From an uncultured Salinimicrobium sp. (GTDB taxonomy: Bacteria > Bacteroidota > Bacteroidia > Flavobacteriales > Flavobacteriaceae): 64,000 nucleotides of DNA. The notes beneath the pieces were generated by a model. It ran no database searches and had not been told where the DNA came from. It worked only from the letters and a program-made list of their open reading frames with translations. The stretch is from contig CAMPKA010000017.1 in the NCBI GenBank assembly GCA_946887075.1, positions 3,379 to 67,378 of the forward strand, written 5' to 3'. How positions within the stretch are numbered: the stretch's first letter is position 1; each line of letters opens with the position of its first letter. The translations under genes were made by a program, and so were the position numbers. Below are positions 38,679 to 47,834 of this stretch, piece after piece.

Positions 38679-40367
38679 ATGGCAGACGATAAAAAGGTGA
38701 TCTTTTCCATGTCGGGAGTCACCAAAACCTACCAGGGAGCCAATACCCCGGTTTTGAAAAACATCTATCTCAGTTTTTTCTATGGAGCCAAGATTGGAAT
38801 CCTCGGGTTGAACGGCTCCGGGAAATCGACCCTCCTGAAGATCATCGCCGGAGTTGAGAAGAACTATCAGGGCGATGTGGTCTTTGCCCCTGGCTACTCA
38901 GTAGGTTACCTGGAGCAGGAACCCAAACTTGATGACCAGAAGACGGTGATGGAGGTGGTGAAGGAAGGTGCTTCGGAGACGGTGGCCATCCTGGAGGAAT
39001 ACAACAAGATAAATGAAATGTTTGCACTTCCCGAAGTATATGAGGATCCGGAGAAGATGCAAAAACTGATGGACAAGCAGGCGTCCCTTCAGGATCAGAT
39101 AGATGCCAGTAATGCATGGGAGCTAGATACGAAACTGGAGATAGCTATGGATGCGCTGCGGACCCCGGACCCCGATATGAAAATAGGAGTACTGTCGGGA
39201 GGGGAAAGACGGCGGGTTGCGCTATGCAGATTATTATTACAGGAACCCGATGTTCTTTTGCTCGATGAACCTACCAACCATTTAGATGCGGAATCCGTAC
39301 ATTGGTTGGAACAACACCTTCAACAGTATAAAGGAACGGTAATCGCTGTTACCCACGACCGATATTTCCTGGATAACGTAGCAGGCTGGATTCTGGAACT
39401 CGACAGGGGAGAGGGCATCCCATGGAAGGGAAACTATTCTTCCTGGCTGGAGCAGAAGGCCAAGCGACTTGCACAGGAGCAAAAACAGGCCAGCAAACGA
39501 CAGAAAACTCTGGAGCGGGAACTCGAATGGTCGCGAATGGCCCCTAAAGGAAGGCAGGCAAAACAGAAAGCGAGGCTTAACAATTATGATAAACTCCTGA
39601 GCCAGGATCAGAAGCAGATGGATGAACAACTGGAGATCTATATTCCCAACGGTCCGCGACTTGGAACCAACGTGATCGAGGCCAGGAATGTGAGCAAAGC
39701 TTATGGGGAGAAACTTCTGTATGACGACCTTAACTTTAAGTTACCTCAGGCAGGAATCGTGGGAATTATCGGTCCCAACGGAGCAGGAAAGACCACCATC
39801 TTCCGAATGATCATGGGAGAGGAAAAACCCGATAAAGGAAGTTTCGAGGTAGGGGAGACTGTCAAGATTGCCTATGTGGATCAGAGCCACGCCAATATAG
39901 ATCCAGAGAAATCCATTTGGCAGAACTTCAGCGATGAACAGGAACTGGTAATGATGGGAGGTAGGCAGGTCAATTCCAGAGCCTATCTCAGCCGCTTTAA
40001 TTTCAGTGGCAGCGAGCAGAACAAGAAGGTCAGTAAGCTCTCAGGAGGGGAGCGCAACCGGCTTCACCTTGCGATGACCCTGAAAGAAGAAGGAAATGTA
40101 CTGCTTCTCGATGAGCCGACCAACGATCTGGACGTAAATACACTAAGGGCACTGGAAGAAGGTTTGGATAGCTTTGCTGGATGCGCGGTAATCATCTCCC
40201 ACGATAGATGGTTCCTCGACAGGGTCTGTACCCATATTCTCGCGTTTGAAGGAAATTCAGAAGTGTACTTCTTCGAGGGTAGCTTCTCTGAATATGAGGA
40301 GAACAAGAAAAAGAGGCTGGGGGACATCACGCCACGCAGGATCAAATATAAAAAGCTGGTGAGATAA
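38679..40367 (+). CDS. ettA: Energy-dependent translational throttle protein EttA
   Basis: An ABC-F ATPase of 562 residues that binds the ribosomal E site and gates the first steps of elongation according to ATP/ADP. Both cassettes look active: Walker A GLNGSGKS (43-50) and GPNGAGKT, signatures LSGGERRR and LSGGERNR, and [16 protein letters not shown]. The interdomain P-site tRNA linker with the KGRQAKQKAR basic tip is present, and a toe-like arm interrupts cassette 1 near residues 90-140. Confidence 0.95.
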   Translation: MADDKKVIFSMSGVTKTYQGANTPVLKNIYLSFFYGAKIGILGLNGSGKSTLLKIIAGVEKNYQGDVVFAPGYSVGYLEQEPKLDDQKTVMEVVKEGASETVAILEEYNKINEMFALPEVYEDPEKMQKLMDKQASLQDQIDASNAWELDTKLEIAMDALRTPDPDMKIGVLSGGERRRVALCRLLLQEPDVLLLDEPTNHLDAESVHWLEQHLQQYKGTVIAVTHDRYFLDNVAGWILELDRGEGIPWKGNYSSWLEQKAKRLAQEQKQASKRQKTLERELEWSRMAPKGRQAKQKARLNNYDKLLSQDQKQMDEQLEIYIPNGPRLGTNVIEARNVSKAYGEKLLYDDLNFKLPQAGIVGIIGPNGAGKTTIFRMIMGEEKPDKGSFEVGETVKIAYVDQSHANIDPEKSIWQNFSDEQELVMMGGRQVNSRAYLSRFNFSGSEQNKKVSKLSGGERNRLHLAMTLKEEGNVLLLDEPTNDLDVNTLRALEEGLDSFAGCAVIISHDRWFLDRVCTHILAFEGNSEVYFFEGSFSEYEENKKKRLGDITPRRIKYKKLVR

Positions 40368-40372
40368 GGATC

Positions 40373-41200
40373 TTACTCTTTGTTACTATCAGGATACCAG
40401 TCCAACATGGCCACTTCGATTTCCGGTCTGGCCTCTTTGACCATTTCTTTGAAACGCTGAACGTCTGACATCCCGTTCTGGCCTCTGAAATGGTAGGGCA
40501 CCACGATTTTGGGCTGAAATTCAATGACAGCATCAGCAGCAGCTTCTACAGGCATGGTATAGGGAAGATTCATCGGGATCAATGCGATATCGATATCCTT
40601 CAGATTTCTCATTTCCGGGATGTCCTCTGTATCCCCTGCAATATACAGTCGTTTTCCATCCATCTCCAGGACATAGCCGTTCCCGCGACCTTTCTGGTGA
40701 AACTGTCGGGCATCCTCCCGCAAATTATACATCGGAATAGCCTCAATAGAGAAATTGTCTTGCTCCATTTTCTCCATATTGTCGAGCACGATTACCTTAA
40801 GACCCAGGGAGTCGGGTATTTCTGCTTCAACGGCCTGGGGGGCTATAATGGGAATTGAATCCAGGGAGAGCTCCTCGAGGGTGGCTACGCTTAAATGATC
40901 GCCATGAATATCGGTGATCAGGACGAAATCCGGAGAAGGCATTCCGGCAAAGGCCTTGGCCCCTCCTACGGGGTCTACATAGATGTTGCTGCCTTTCCAG
41001 TTGATCAAGGCTGTTGCGTGGGAAATAGGTCGGACTCTGATGTCGGGATCCAATTGACCCTGAAGGGGGTCTTGTTCCGGGGCTTCGGTTTCCTTGGTTA
41101 TCTCTGTATTTCCAGATTCTTCAGCCATGCTGGCTTTTTTTTCATCCTGGCAGCCGAAGAAAAGGATGCAGATTGACAAATAAAATACAGTTCTTCTCAT
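40373..41200 (-). CDS. Exported metallo-beta-lactamase-fold hydrolase (lipoprotein)
   Basis: A 275-residue lipoprotein, with lipobox LFFGC (Cys17). The body is a UlaG/YhfI-like MBL fold with the metal motif DIHGDHLS and IAGDTEDIPEM and the terminal VVPYHFRG. After the lipid site there is an acidic linker. The substrate is unknown. It faces away from ettA, converging on it within 5 bp. Confidence 0.82.
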   Translation of the reverse strand: MRRTVFYLSICILFFGCQDEKKASMAEESGNTEITKETEAPEQDPLQGQLDPDIRVRPISHATALINWKGSNIYVDPVGGAKAFAGMPSPDFVLITDIHGDHLSVATLEELSLDSIPIIAPQAVEAEIPDSLGLKVIVLDNMEKMEQDNFSIEAIPMYNLREDARQFHQKGRGNGYVLEMDGKRLYIAGDTEDIPEMRNLKDIDIALIPMNLPYTMPVEAAADAVIEFQPKIVVPYHFRGQNGMSDVQRFKEMVKEARPEIEVAMLDWYPDSNKE

Positions 41201-41265
41201 TGTTTTGGGAATTTAACCTCCAATTTAGTTAAATTCTACTTCACCAGCCAACGGATTGTCAAAAA

Positions 41266-41724
41266 TCAACACAAGTCGAGTTCCATCTTAATATCTCCCC
41301 GACTATAGGGATTTCCCTCACCTATTGCGATTTCCCGAAACCCGAACTTCTGGTAGATATAGATCGCATTCTCCAGTTTGCGGTTGGAATAAATGATCAG
41401 TTTTTCCCATCCCTTTGCGCGAGCAAACGAGAGCGTGTGCTCCATCAGCTTCTGGCCGACTTTCTTTCCCCGGTGATCGGGTGCTACTGCCATTTTGGTC
41501 AATTCATAAACTCCCGGTGCCATCGGCATCAGCGCGACAGTACCTATGATCGATCCGGCTTCCTGAGCGAAGAAGATGGTACCTCCGGGATCGATGATAT
41601 GTTTAACAGGATCTCCCAGAACCTCCTGGTCGTGCGGCTCTACCCAAAAGTAATGCTCCAACCATTCCAGGTTAAGATCCCGAAATGCAGGAGCCAGCTC
41701 GGGTTTGAAATTTATGATCTTCAT
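41266..41724 (-). CDS. GNAT family N-acetyltransferase
   Basis: A 152-residue single GNAT domain that transfers an acetyl group from acetyl-CoA to an amine. The acetyl-CoA pyrophosphate loop is visible as VAPDHRGKKVGQKL (motif A). The start codon overlaps the hutG stop by 4 bp (ATGA), so the gene is co-translated with hutG. A histidine-related substrate is possible but not shown. Confidence 0.85.
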   Translation of the reverse strand: MKIINFKPELAPAFRDLNLEWLEHYFWVEPHDQEVLGDPVKHIIDPGGTIFFAQEAGSIIGTVALMPMAPGVYELTKMAVAPDHRGKKVGQKLMEHTLSFARAKGWEKLIIYSNRKLENAIYIYQKFGFREIAIGEGNPYSRGDIKMELDLC

Positions 41725-42725
41725 AAAGGAATTTTTTGACCTCGGTTAAAGATAAATTCGCAGACCAGGTAAGACAGGGCCTTTCCGGTCCTGAACGTCT
41801 CGGAAGCTATGGCCTCACAAACGTGGAAATAGTTACAGTTTGATTCCCCGGACGCTTTGCGGATCATAACCAGGATTTCCCGAAGTTCAAATCCGATCGG
41901 TGAGGATGCGCTGCTCGGAAACTGAACGATGGCGTCGCAATCAAGCTCGAGCCCGAAGGGTTCTTCCTTGACAAAATCAATGGCGTTATTGAACTTTTCC
42001 GCAAGGTTGGCATGCCCAAGCTCCTCAAAATTGAAAAGCCGGATGCTGCTATCGAGAAAAGCATCTTCAAAGATATAGGATGGGGTGAAATTCCGGTGAA
42101 GCCCGAAAACCGCGTACCGGTTGAGAAAGCCACGATCTAGGGCATAGCTGAACCCATTCCCGCTGTGTCTGTAATCCCGGTGTCTTAAATCTGTATGCGC
42201 ATCAATATTAAGGGCGTTTACAGGCTTTCCGATGGCCTCTGAGAGCGCAGCGAGATTACCAAGGCAATTATTATGTCCACCTCCGATGATCACCGGGGTC
42301 TTGCCGGCTTTGAGAATAGTTGACACTGTGGTGGTCACCTTTTGATCTATCCGTGATACCAGGTCTCCGAGCTTTTGTGCATAATTGGGATCTGTGGCGT
42401 CAAGAAGATCCGCTTTGTCCATTTCAGATCTGGTATCGATCTCACCGATAAGCAGGATATCCTGCGGATTGCAGAAGCTGTTGTCCTGAAGGTTGAGGAA
42501 CACGGAAAGAAAAGCTCCCCAGGCAGTGGCGGTGCCTTGATTGCCGTAATTTGCCCGTACCCCGATGTCTTCGGGGATGCCCAGGAGCACAAATCGCTCC
42601 GGCCGATCCGGGAGCTCATCCAGGCCTTTCACAAGTCCTATGGCTTCCCCCACCCTTGATTCGCCGGTCCGGACCCTGAGATAGTCTCCAATGGATTTCT
42701 GTGAATAGATCTTTACTGGAACCAT
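41721..42725 (-). CDS. hutG: Formimidoylglutamase-like arginase-family hydrolase
   Basis: A binuclear-manganese ureohydrolase of 334 residues. The metal motifs are GGGHNN and NIDAHTDLRHRD, and GLELDCDAI in the C-terminal part. Given the abutting hutI gene, the likely reaction is formimidoylglutamate to glutamate plus formamide, the last step of histidine degradation. Arginase or agmatinase activity is the alternative. Its start directly follows the hutI stop. Confidence 0.87.
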   Translation of the reverse strand: MVPVKIYSQKSIGDYLRVRTGESRVGEAIGLVKGLDELPDRPERFVLLGIPEDIGVRANYGNQGTATAWGAFLSVFLNLQDNSFCNPQDILLIGEIDTRSEMDKADLLDATDPNYAQKLGDLVSRIDQKVTTTVSTILKAGKTPVIIGGGHNNCLGNLAALSEAIGKPVNALNIDAHTDLRHRDYRHSGNGFSYALDRGFLNRYAVFGLHRNFTPSYIFEDAFLDSSIRLFNFEELGHANLAEKFNNAIDFVKEEPFGLELDCDAIVQFPSSASSPIGFELREILVMIRKASGESNCNYFHVCEAIASETFRTGKALSYLVCEFIFNRGQKIPL

Positions 42726-43961
42726 TTAAATTTGTTTGCCATTTATAAAGACTGCAGCGATATGATTTGCGCCGAAGGAATAGGGAAGAAAACCATAGGA
42801 TGAAATCCTTTCTGTCAGGATAAGGTTAGCAGCTTTTCCTTTCGTGATACTGCCATGGGTATCGTTCAGATCCATGGCATATGCTGCATTGATGGTTGCA
42901 GCATTGATGGCCTCTTCTGGGTTCATCTTCATTTTGATACACGCCAGGGAAACAACGAAATTCATGTTGCCACTGGGGGTGCTTCCCGGGTTGTAATCTG
43001 AAGCCAGAGCCAGGGGCAGGCCGCTCTTTAGGAGTTCTCTTGCTGGTGTATACGGGATTCCTAAAAAAAAGGAGCAGGAGGGAAGTGCGACAGCCATGGT
43101 TGCACTTTCCCGGAGAGCGGATATATCTTCAGAATCCAAACATTCCAGGTGATCTACCGATCGTGCTTTGTTCCTGACCGCAACAGGGATACCCCCGATG
43201 GAGTTGAACTGGTTCACGTGGATCTTGGCAGGTAAACCGTACTCCAGCCCGGCCTGGATCATCCTTTCCGTGTCACGAACATTGAAATAGCCCTTTTCAC
43301 AAAAGATATCCACATAATCTGCGAGTTTTTCTTCGGCCACCCCGGGAAGTATTTCAGAAATGATGTGATTCAGATAGGCTTCTGAACTCCCGTGGTACTC
43401 CGGGGGAACTGCATGAGCTCCCAAAAAAGTCGCTTTTATCGGCAGATCATAATTTTGCCTGAGTCTGCGTATTACCCGAAGCATCTTGAGTTCGGCTTGC
43501 TTGGTGAGACCGTAGCCGGATTTTATTTCAATTGCTGTGGTCCCCATACGAATTACTTCCTCCAGCCGTTGTGAAGATTCGTGATATAGCTGATCCTCCG
43601 AAGTCTCCTGGAGCTTTTTTGCAGAATTTAGGATACCTCCTCCTTTTGCCGCGATCTCTTCATAGGAGAGGCCGTTGATCCGGTCGATGAATTCCTGCTC
43701 CCGATTTCCGGCATAGACCAAATGGGTGTGGGAATCGATCCAACCAGGAAGCAGGATCCTACCGGAAGCATCTATGGTTTCCACCCCTGGCAGGATCGGG
43801 AGGTGTTTCATCATCCCGAAATCGGAAATCTTTCCGTCCTCCACCAGGAGCCAGGCATCTTGGATGACCGGAAGCTCCTTCATCTCATCCCCTTTTAAGA
43901 AACCCGTTTGCTCCTCCCGGACCTGGACGAGTTGCCGGATATTGGTAAAGAGTAGCTTCAT
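42726..43961 (-). CDS. hutI: Imidazolonepropionase
   Basis: A 411-residue amidohydrolase opening the ring of imidazolone propionate in histidine degradation. The N-terminal metal motif is DSHTHLVYAGNR. Further ligands are in FLGAHAVP and DHLECLD, and the final catalytic Asp is in ALASDYNPGS. It is the promoter-proximal gene of hutI-hutG-GNAT. A -7 box lies at 43976-43983. Genes for histidase and urocanase are not in this window. Confidence 0.95.
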   Translation of the reverse strand: MKLLFTNIRQLVQVREEQTGFLKGDEMKELPVIQDAWLLVEDGKISDFGMMKHLPILPGVETIDASGRILLPGWIDSHTHLVYAGNREQEFIDRINGLSYEEIAAKGGGILNSAKKLQETSEDQLYHESSQRLEEVIRMGTTAIEIKSGYGLTKQAELKMLRVIRRLRQNYDLPIKATFLGAHAVPPEYHGSSEAYLNHIISEILPGVAEEKLADYVDIFCEKGYFNVRDTERMIQAGLEYGLPAKIHVNQFNSIGGIPVAVRNKARSVDHLECLDSEDISALRESATMAVALPSCSFFLGIPYTPARELLKSGLPLALASDYNPGSTPSGNMNFVVSLACIKMKMNPEEAINAATINAAYAMDLNDTHGSITKGKAANLILTERISSYGFLPYSFGANHIAAVFINGKQI

Positions 43962-43975
43962 TTTCCAAAGATAGA

Positions 43976-43983
43976 AAAGTGCC
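43976..43983 (-). promoter_or_regulatory. -7 promoter element of hutI operon
   Basis: The minus strand reads TATCTTTG, a perfect TAnnTTTG box, about 15 nt before the hutI ATG. No well-spaced TTG is seen. Confidence 0.5.
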
Positions 43984-44068
43984 CTGAAATCTGAGGAAAC
44001 CCACTGCAGAAAAGCGGTTTTCAGGAGTACGATCTTTTCGTATCTTTAGGAGGCAAAAAATCTGACCC

Positions 44069-45241
44069 ATGATCAATAAAAAACCAGGGGTAAATACGAT
44101 CTGTACCCATACTGGCGAACTGGAGGATGAACGGTATAAAGGCGCTGTCTCCCCTTTATATATGTCGACTTCTTATGCCTTTGAAGATGTCGAGGAAACG
44201 CGGTATCCGCGATATTTCAATACACCGAACCAGGTGGCCCTTGCCAAAAAGATCGCTGCATTGGAACACGGGGACCGGGCCCTGGTTTTTGGAAGTGGGA
44301 TGGCCGCTATTACCGCTTCTCTACTGGCTTTCGTACAGCAAGGGGAACACGTGGTGTTTCAGAAATCCCTGTATGGAGGGACGAGCAATCTGATCACAGA
44401 AGAATTCAGCAGGTTTGGAATTGAGTATTCCTTTGCCGCCGATCTTTCCCCTGCTGCCTTTGAAGCTGAAATCCGGGATAACACGCGGGTCATTTATGTG
44501 GAGACTCCTTCGAATCCACTTCTGCATCTGATCGATCTGGAGGAAATCACCAGATTGGCCCGGAGCAGAGGGTTAGTCAGTATGATAGACAATACCTTTG
44601 CTTCTCCGGTCAATCAGAATCCCATCGACTTCGGGATTGATGTCGTTATTCATTCAGCAACCAAATACATGGGGGGACACAGCGATATTCTTGCAGGCGC
44701 TGTGGTGGCATCAGAGGAACATATGGAGCGCATTTTCAACCTCGCCCGTAAATTTGGTGGGAACCTGAGCGATTATACAGTTTGGTTGCTCGAACGGAGC
44801 ATCAAAACGATGGGATTGCGAGTCAGAGCACAAAACCAGAATGCAATGGCGGTGGCCTCATTTCTGGATGGGAATCCCCTGGTGGATAGGGTTTTCTATC
44901 CTGGACTCGAGAGCCATCCGGACCACGAGCTGGCCACGCGTCAGATGAGTGGATTCGGAGGAATGATGTCTTTTGAGCTTAAAGGGCTGGATGCCAAAAT
45001 TTTTCTGAAATATCTTAATCTGATCAAGCCTTCGGGAAGCCTGGCCGGAGTTGAATCAACGATTGTTTCCCCAACCCAAACCTCCCATGCGCTCTTGACG
45101 GCAGAGGAAAGGGCGGATCTGGGAATTAATGATGGTCTGCTCAGGTTATCGATAGGTATTGAAGAGGCCGAAGACATCATTGCAGATATTGAGCAAGCTC
45201 TGGAAGAGACCAGGAAAGATCAGCTGGATGTGCGGCTTTAA
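44069..45241 (+). CDS. PLP-dependent Cys/Met metabolism enzyme (cystathionine gamma-synthase/lyase type)
   Basis: A 390-residue fold-type I PLP enzyme of the trans-sulfuration family. The PLP lysine lies in VIHSATKYMGGHSD, and the phosphate-binding segment is in VFGSGMAAI. Family members make or split cystathionine, or form homocysteine from acylated homoserine. Sequence alone does not separate them. The next gene, bshB1, makes a cysteine-containing thiol, which fits a role in cysteine supply. A near-consensus -7 box (TATCTTTA) lies at 44041-44048, and AGGAGG lies at 44048-44053. Confidence 0.87.
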   Translation: MINKKPGVNTICTHTGELEDERYKGAVSPLYMSTSYAFEDVEETRYPRYFNTPNQVALAKKIAALEHGDRALVFGSGMAAITASLLAFVQQGEHVVFQKSLYGGTSNLITEEFSRFGIEYSFAADLSPAAFEAEIRDNTRVIYVETPSNPLLHLIDLEEITRLARSRGLVSMIDNTFASPVNQNPIDFGIDVVIHSATKYMGGHSDILAGAVVASEEHMERIFNLARKFGGNLSDYTVWLLERSIKTMGLRVRAQNQNAMAVASFLDGNPLVDRVFYPGLESHPDHELATRQMSGFGGMMSFELKGLDAKIFLKYLNLIKPSGSLAGVESTIVSPTQTSHALLTAEERADLGINDGLLRLSIGIEEAEDIIADIEQALEETRKDQLDVRL

Positions 45242-45259
45242 CCTTAACCAAAAAAATAC

Positions 45260-45976
45260 ATGAAATTAGATATACTCGCAGTGGGTTCGCATCCGGATGA
45301 TGTGGAACTTGGCTGTTCCGGCACTTTGGCCAAAGAAATCGCACGCGGTAAAAAGGTTGGTATTCTGGATCTCACTAAAGGGGAACTGGGAACACGGGGA
45401 ACCGCCGAGATTCGAAAAGAAGAGGCGGCAGCTGCTGCAGAGATTTTGGGGGCCTCCTTGCGATTAAATCTCGAATTCAGTGACGGCTTCTTTACCAACA
45501 ATGCATCCCATCAACTCGAGATAATCAAGATCCTACGGAAATACCGCCCGGAAATCGTCTTGTGTAATGCAGTGGAGGATCGGCATATTGACCATGGAAA
45601 AGGCGCCCAGCTCGTATCGGATTCCTGCTTTTTAAGCGGGTTGAGAAAGATCGAGACCATTTATAAGGGGAATCCGCAGCAGGCATGGCGGCCACGTCAG
45701 GTTCTGCATTATATCCAGTGGAAGAATCTGGAACCGGATGTAGTTGTGGATATCAGCGGTTTCATCGACAAAAAAATGGAGGCGGTAAAAGCTTTCAAAT
45801 CTCAGTTCTATGATGCTGGGAGCAAGGAACCTCAGACCCCTATTTCAACTGGGAATTTTCTCGATAGTATTACCTACCGCGCGCGGGACCTTGGCAGGCT
45901 CTGCGGTGTGGAATATGGAGAAGGCTTTACAAGCAGTCGCCATGTGACGGTTGACTCCCTGTTTGACCTGATTTAA
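45260..45976 (+). CDS. bshB1: Bacillithiol biosynthesis deacetylase BshB1
   Basis: A PIG-L (LmbE) family zinc deacetylase of 238 residues. It removes the acetyl group from GlcNAc-malate on the way to bacillithiol, the low-molecular-weight thiol of Firmicutes and many Bacteroidota. The start MKLDILAVGSHPDDVELGCSG carries the metal motif SHPDDVEL, and later DRHIDHGKG gives the third ligand. It follows the PLP enzyme by 18 bp, so the two share an operon. Confidence 0.94.
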   Translation: MKLDILAVGSHPDDVELGCSGTLAKEIARGKKVGILDLTKGELGTRGTAEIRKEEAAAAAEILGASLRLNLEFSDGFFTNNASHQLEIIKILRKYRPEIVLCNAVEDRHIDHGKGAQLVSDSCFLSGLRKIETIYKGNPQQAWRPRQVLHYIQWKNLEPDVVVDISGFIDKKMEAVKAFKSQFYDAGSKEPQTPISTGNFLDSITYRARDLGRLCGVEYGEGFTSSRHVTVDSLFDLI

Positions 45977-45992
45977 AAAAGCTTTTTTTCTT

Positions 45993-46021
45993 TTGGAAAA
46001 TCAAGGATTATATTACATTTG
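45993..46021 (+). promoter_or_regulatory. Promoter of tRNA-His
   Basis: TTG at 45993-45995, an 18-nt spacer, then TACATTTG at 46014-46021. The mature tRNA begins 15 bp downstream. Confidence 0.75.
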
Positions 46022-46035
46022 CCTCCGATTAAACG

Positions 46036-46109
46036 GTGGTTGTAGCTCAGCTGGTTAGAGCGCTGGATTGTGGTTCCAGAGGTCGCCGGTTCGAACCCGG
46101 TCTTCCACC
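46036..46109 (+). tRNA. tRNA-His (GTG anticodon)
   Basis: A 74-nt cloverleaf. The anticodon stem CTGGA/TCCAG encloses TTGTGGT with the GTG anticodon, the D arm contains GCTCAGCTGGTTAGAGC, and the T arm is GCCGG-TTCGAAC-CCGGT. An extra G at 46035 fits the G-1 special to tRNA-His, opposite the discriminator C. The CCA end is not fully encoded. In the acceptor stem two pairs are T opposite T (46040/46104 and 46041/46103), which is unusual. Confidence 0.95.
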
Positions 46110-46114
46110 CAAAG

Positions 46115-46146
46115 AAGCTTTCTGAAATTCAGGAGGCTTTTTTTTT
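46115..46146 (+). terminator. Intrinsic terminator of tRNA-His
   Basis: A 10-bp stem with two G-T pairs (AGCTTTCTGA with TCAGGAGGCT) closes at 46138 and is followed by a run of T to 46146. Confidence 0.8.
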
Positions 46147-46158
46147 GCTGGCGATTAA

Positions 46159-46188
46159 ATAAAAAAACCCGGGGTTACAACCCCGGGT
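46159..46188 (-). terminator. Intrinsic terminator of the M28 peptidase gene
   Basis: An 8-bp perfect stem ACCCGGGG/CCCCGGGT (46167-46188) followed on the minus strand by seven or more T. Confidence 0.9.
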
Positions 46189-46212
46189 AAAGAGAAATCA
46201 GGAAGAAAATCC

Positions 46213-47244
46213 TTATTCAGAATCCTCCTCTGTCAGGGTAGGATTATCTACGAATGGACGCTTATCCCTGTTAGCCACTTCCCATGCTGTCAGGAAGATC
46301 AATTTTGCTCTCTTTGAAAGCAGGTCATATTCGATTTTGTCCGGAGTATCCGTAGGTTTATGATAATCCTCGTGGGCCCCGTTAAAATAGAATATGATCG
46401 GGATGTCATGTTTAGCGAAATTGTAGTGGTCACTTCGGTAGTAAAAGCGGTTCGGATCATCTGGTTCGTTGTAGGTATAATCCAGGTTCATATCAAGATA
46501 TTTGTCATTTACTGCCTCGCTCAGTTCGTGCAATTCCGTACTGAGACGATCACTTCCGATCAGGTAAACATAGTCGCCTGCGTCCTCCATGCCTTCTCCA
46601 ATCCTGCCAATCATGTCGATGTTGAGATTGGTCACAGTTTGTTCAAGTGGAAACACGGGATTTTCGGTATAATACCTTGATCCTACCAGTCCCTTCTCTT
46701 CTCCAGTTACGTTCAAAAAGAGAATGGTGCGTTTGGGTCGGTATCCATCCTCGACGGCTTCCATAAAAGCTTCGGCAATCTCCAGAATGGCCACAGTACC
46801 CGAACCATCATCGTCAGCTCCATTGTAAATATTGCCTTCTTCATCAATGCCTACATGATCATAATGGGAGGAAATAACCAGCACCTCTTCAGGAATGGTA
46901 CTCCCTTCAATGTAGGCCAGTACATTTTCCGTATCCTTGATGTCTCCGCTGCGAAAAGCGCTGGAAGGCACCTCCTGGTAGTAATCATCTTCTCCCAGTG
47001 GAGAAGGGATGTCCAGGTCCTGGTATTCCTCCTTAAGATAGGCTGCCGCCTTTTTCTGACCAGGTTCTCCCGTTTCCCTTCCTTCGAATTCATCCCCCGC
47101 AAAGACAAAGAGATGATCCTTGAGCTCTTCTGGTGTTATGGAATTAGCATAGACCATAGGATTGACCTCTTCAATAGGCTTGGGCTGTTGTGCTCCACAT
47201 GCAGAGAGACATATGGCCAGTGAGAATAATGCAGTTTTCTTCAT
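46213..47244 (-). CDS. M28 family zinc peptidase (lipoprotein)
   Basis: A 343-residue lipoprotein (lipobox CLSAC, Cys16) with a C-terminal M28 aminopeptidase-like domain. The two-zinc site is complete: SSHYDHVG, NGADDDGSG, the catalytic NVTGEEKGLVGS, the NIDMIGR Asp, and the C-terminal HxxTDTxxK-like YHKPTDTPDK. It would cleave amino acids from peptides in the envelope. The ATG at 47244 is chosen over 47274 because it starts the signal peptide. Confidence 0.93.
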   Translation of the reverse strand: MKKTALFSLAICLSACGAQQPKPIEEVNPMVYANSITPEELKDHLFVFAGDEFEGRETGEPGQKKAAAYLKEEYQDLDIPSPLGEDDYYQEVPSSAFRSGDIKDTENVLAYIEGSTIPEEVLVISSHYDHVGIDEEGNIYNGADDDGSGTVAILEIAEAFMEAVEDGYRPKRTILFLNVTGEEKGLVGSRYYTENPVFPLEQTVTNLNIDMIGRIGEGMEDAGDYVYLIGSDRLSTELHELSEAVNDKYLDMNLDYTYNEPDDPNRFYYRSDHYNFAKHDIPIIFYFNGAHEDYHKPTDTPDKIEYDLLSKRAKLIFLTAWEVANRDKRPFVDNPTLTEEDSE

Positions 47245-47389
47245 ATTTCGTTTTATTGGTTCTTCTTCGGCCAAGATAGCAGTTTTTCAACGAATTCGAA
47301 AGCGGGAGAAGGTCTGGGGTAGCGGGAAGAATGGTTTCATCAGATCGCCAAATTTGTGTAACTTTAAAAGTGCTGCAGACACCAAGGCT

Positions 47390-47809
47390 ATGAAGAAAAA
47401 CAAACCCGTTTCAGAGATCATGACCAGGGAACTGATCTGCCTGGAACTCGCCGATACCTTGACCAGAGCGGAAGCCCTGTTTAAAAAGAACAGAATAGGC
47501 CATCTTCCCGTTTTGAAAGAAGGTAATGTGGTCGGTATTCTGAGTCTCCACGATCTGCTTCGGATCGCCACGGCAGACAGTGTGGGAGAGAATGAAGAGG
47601 AGATCGAGACCACCGTGTATGATATGTTCACCATAGAACAGGTAATGACCAAAAAAGTAGTTTGTGTAAACCCAGAAACGCCGATTTCCGAGGTAGCGGG
47701 ACTTTTCCTCAGGCATAGTTTCCATTCCCTTCCGGTTGTGGAGGAATACCAGCTCGTTGGAATTGTCACCACCACTGATGTAATACGTTTTTTTCTGGAG
47801 CACGACTAG
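47390..47809 (+). CDS. Twin CBS-domain protein
   Basis: A 139-residue protein consisting of two CBS domains (about 1-62 and 78-139), which together bind adenosine nucleotides or similar ligands. The repeats are MTRELICLE ... IGHLPVL and MTKKVVCVN ... FHSLPVV. With no catalytic domain it must regulate another protein. It is 25 bp ahead of the binding-protein gene, so the CBS, half-size binding protein and CDF genes form one operon. A regulatory role toward that transporter is inferred. Confidence 0.88.
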   Translation: MKKNKPVSEIMTRELICLELADTLTRAEALFKKNRIGHLPVLKEGNVVGILSLHDLLRIATADSVGENEEEIETTVYDMFTIEQVMTKKVVCVNPETPISEVAGLFLRHSFHSLPVVEEYQLVGIVTTTDVIRFFLEHD

Positions 47810-47834
47810 TTACATTTTAGAAAACCCCTAGCTT

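Noticed and set aside
44041..44068. SAM riboswitch before the sulfur-amino-acid enzyme
   Set aside because: The leader from the likely start site is too short and shows no riboswitch helices.
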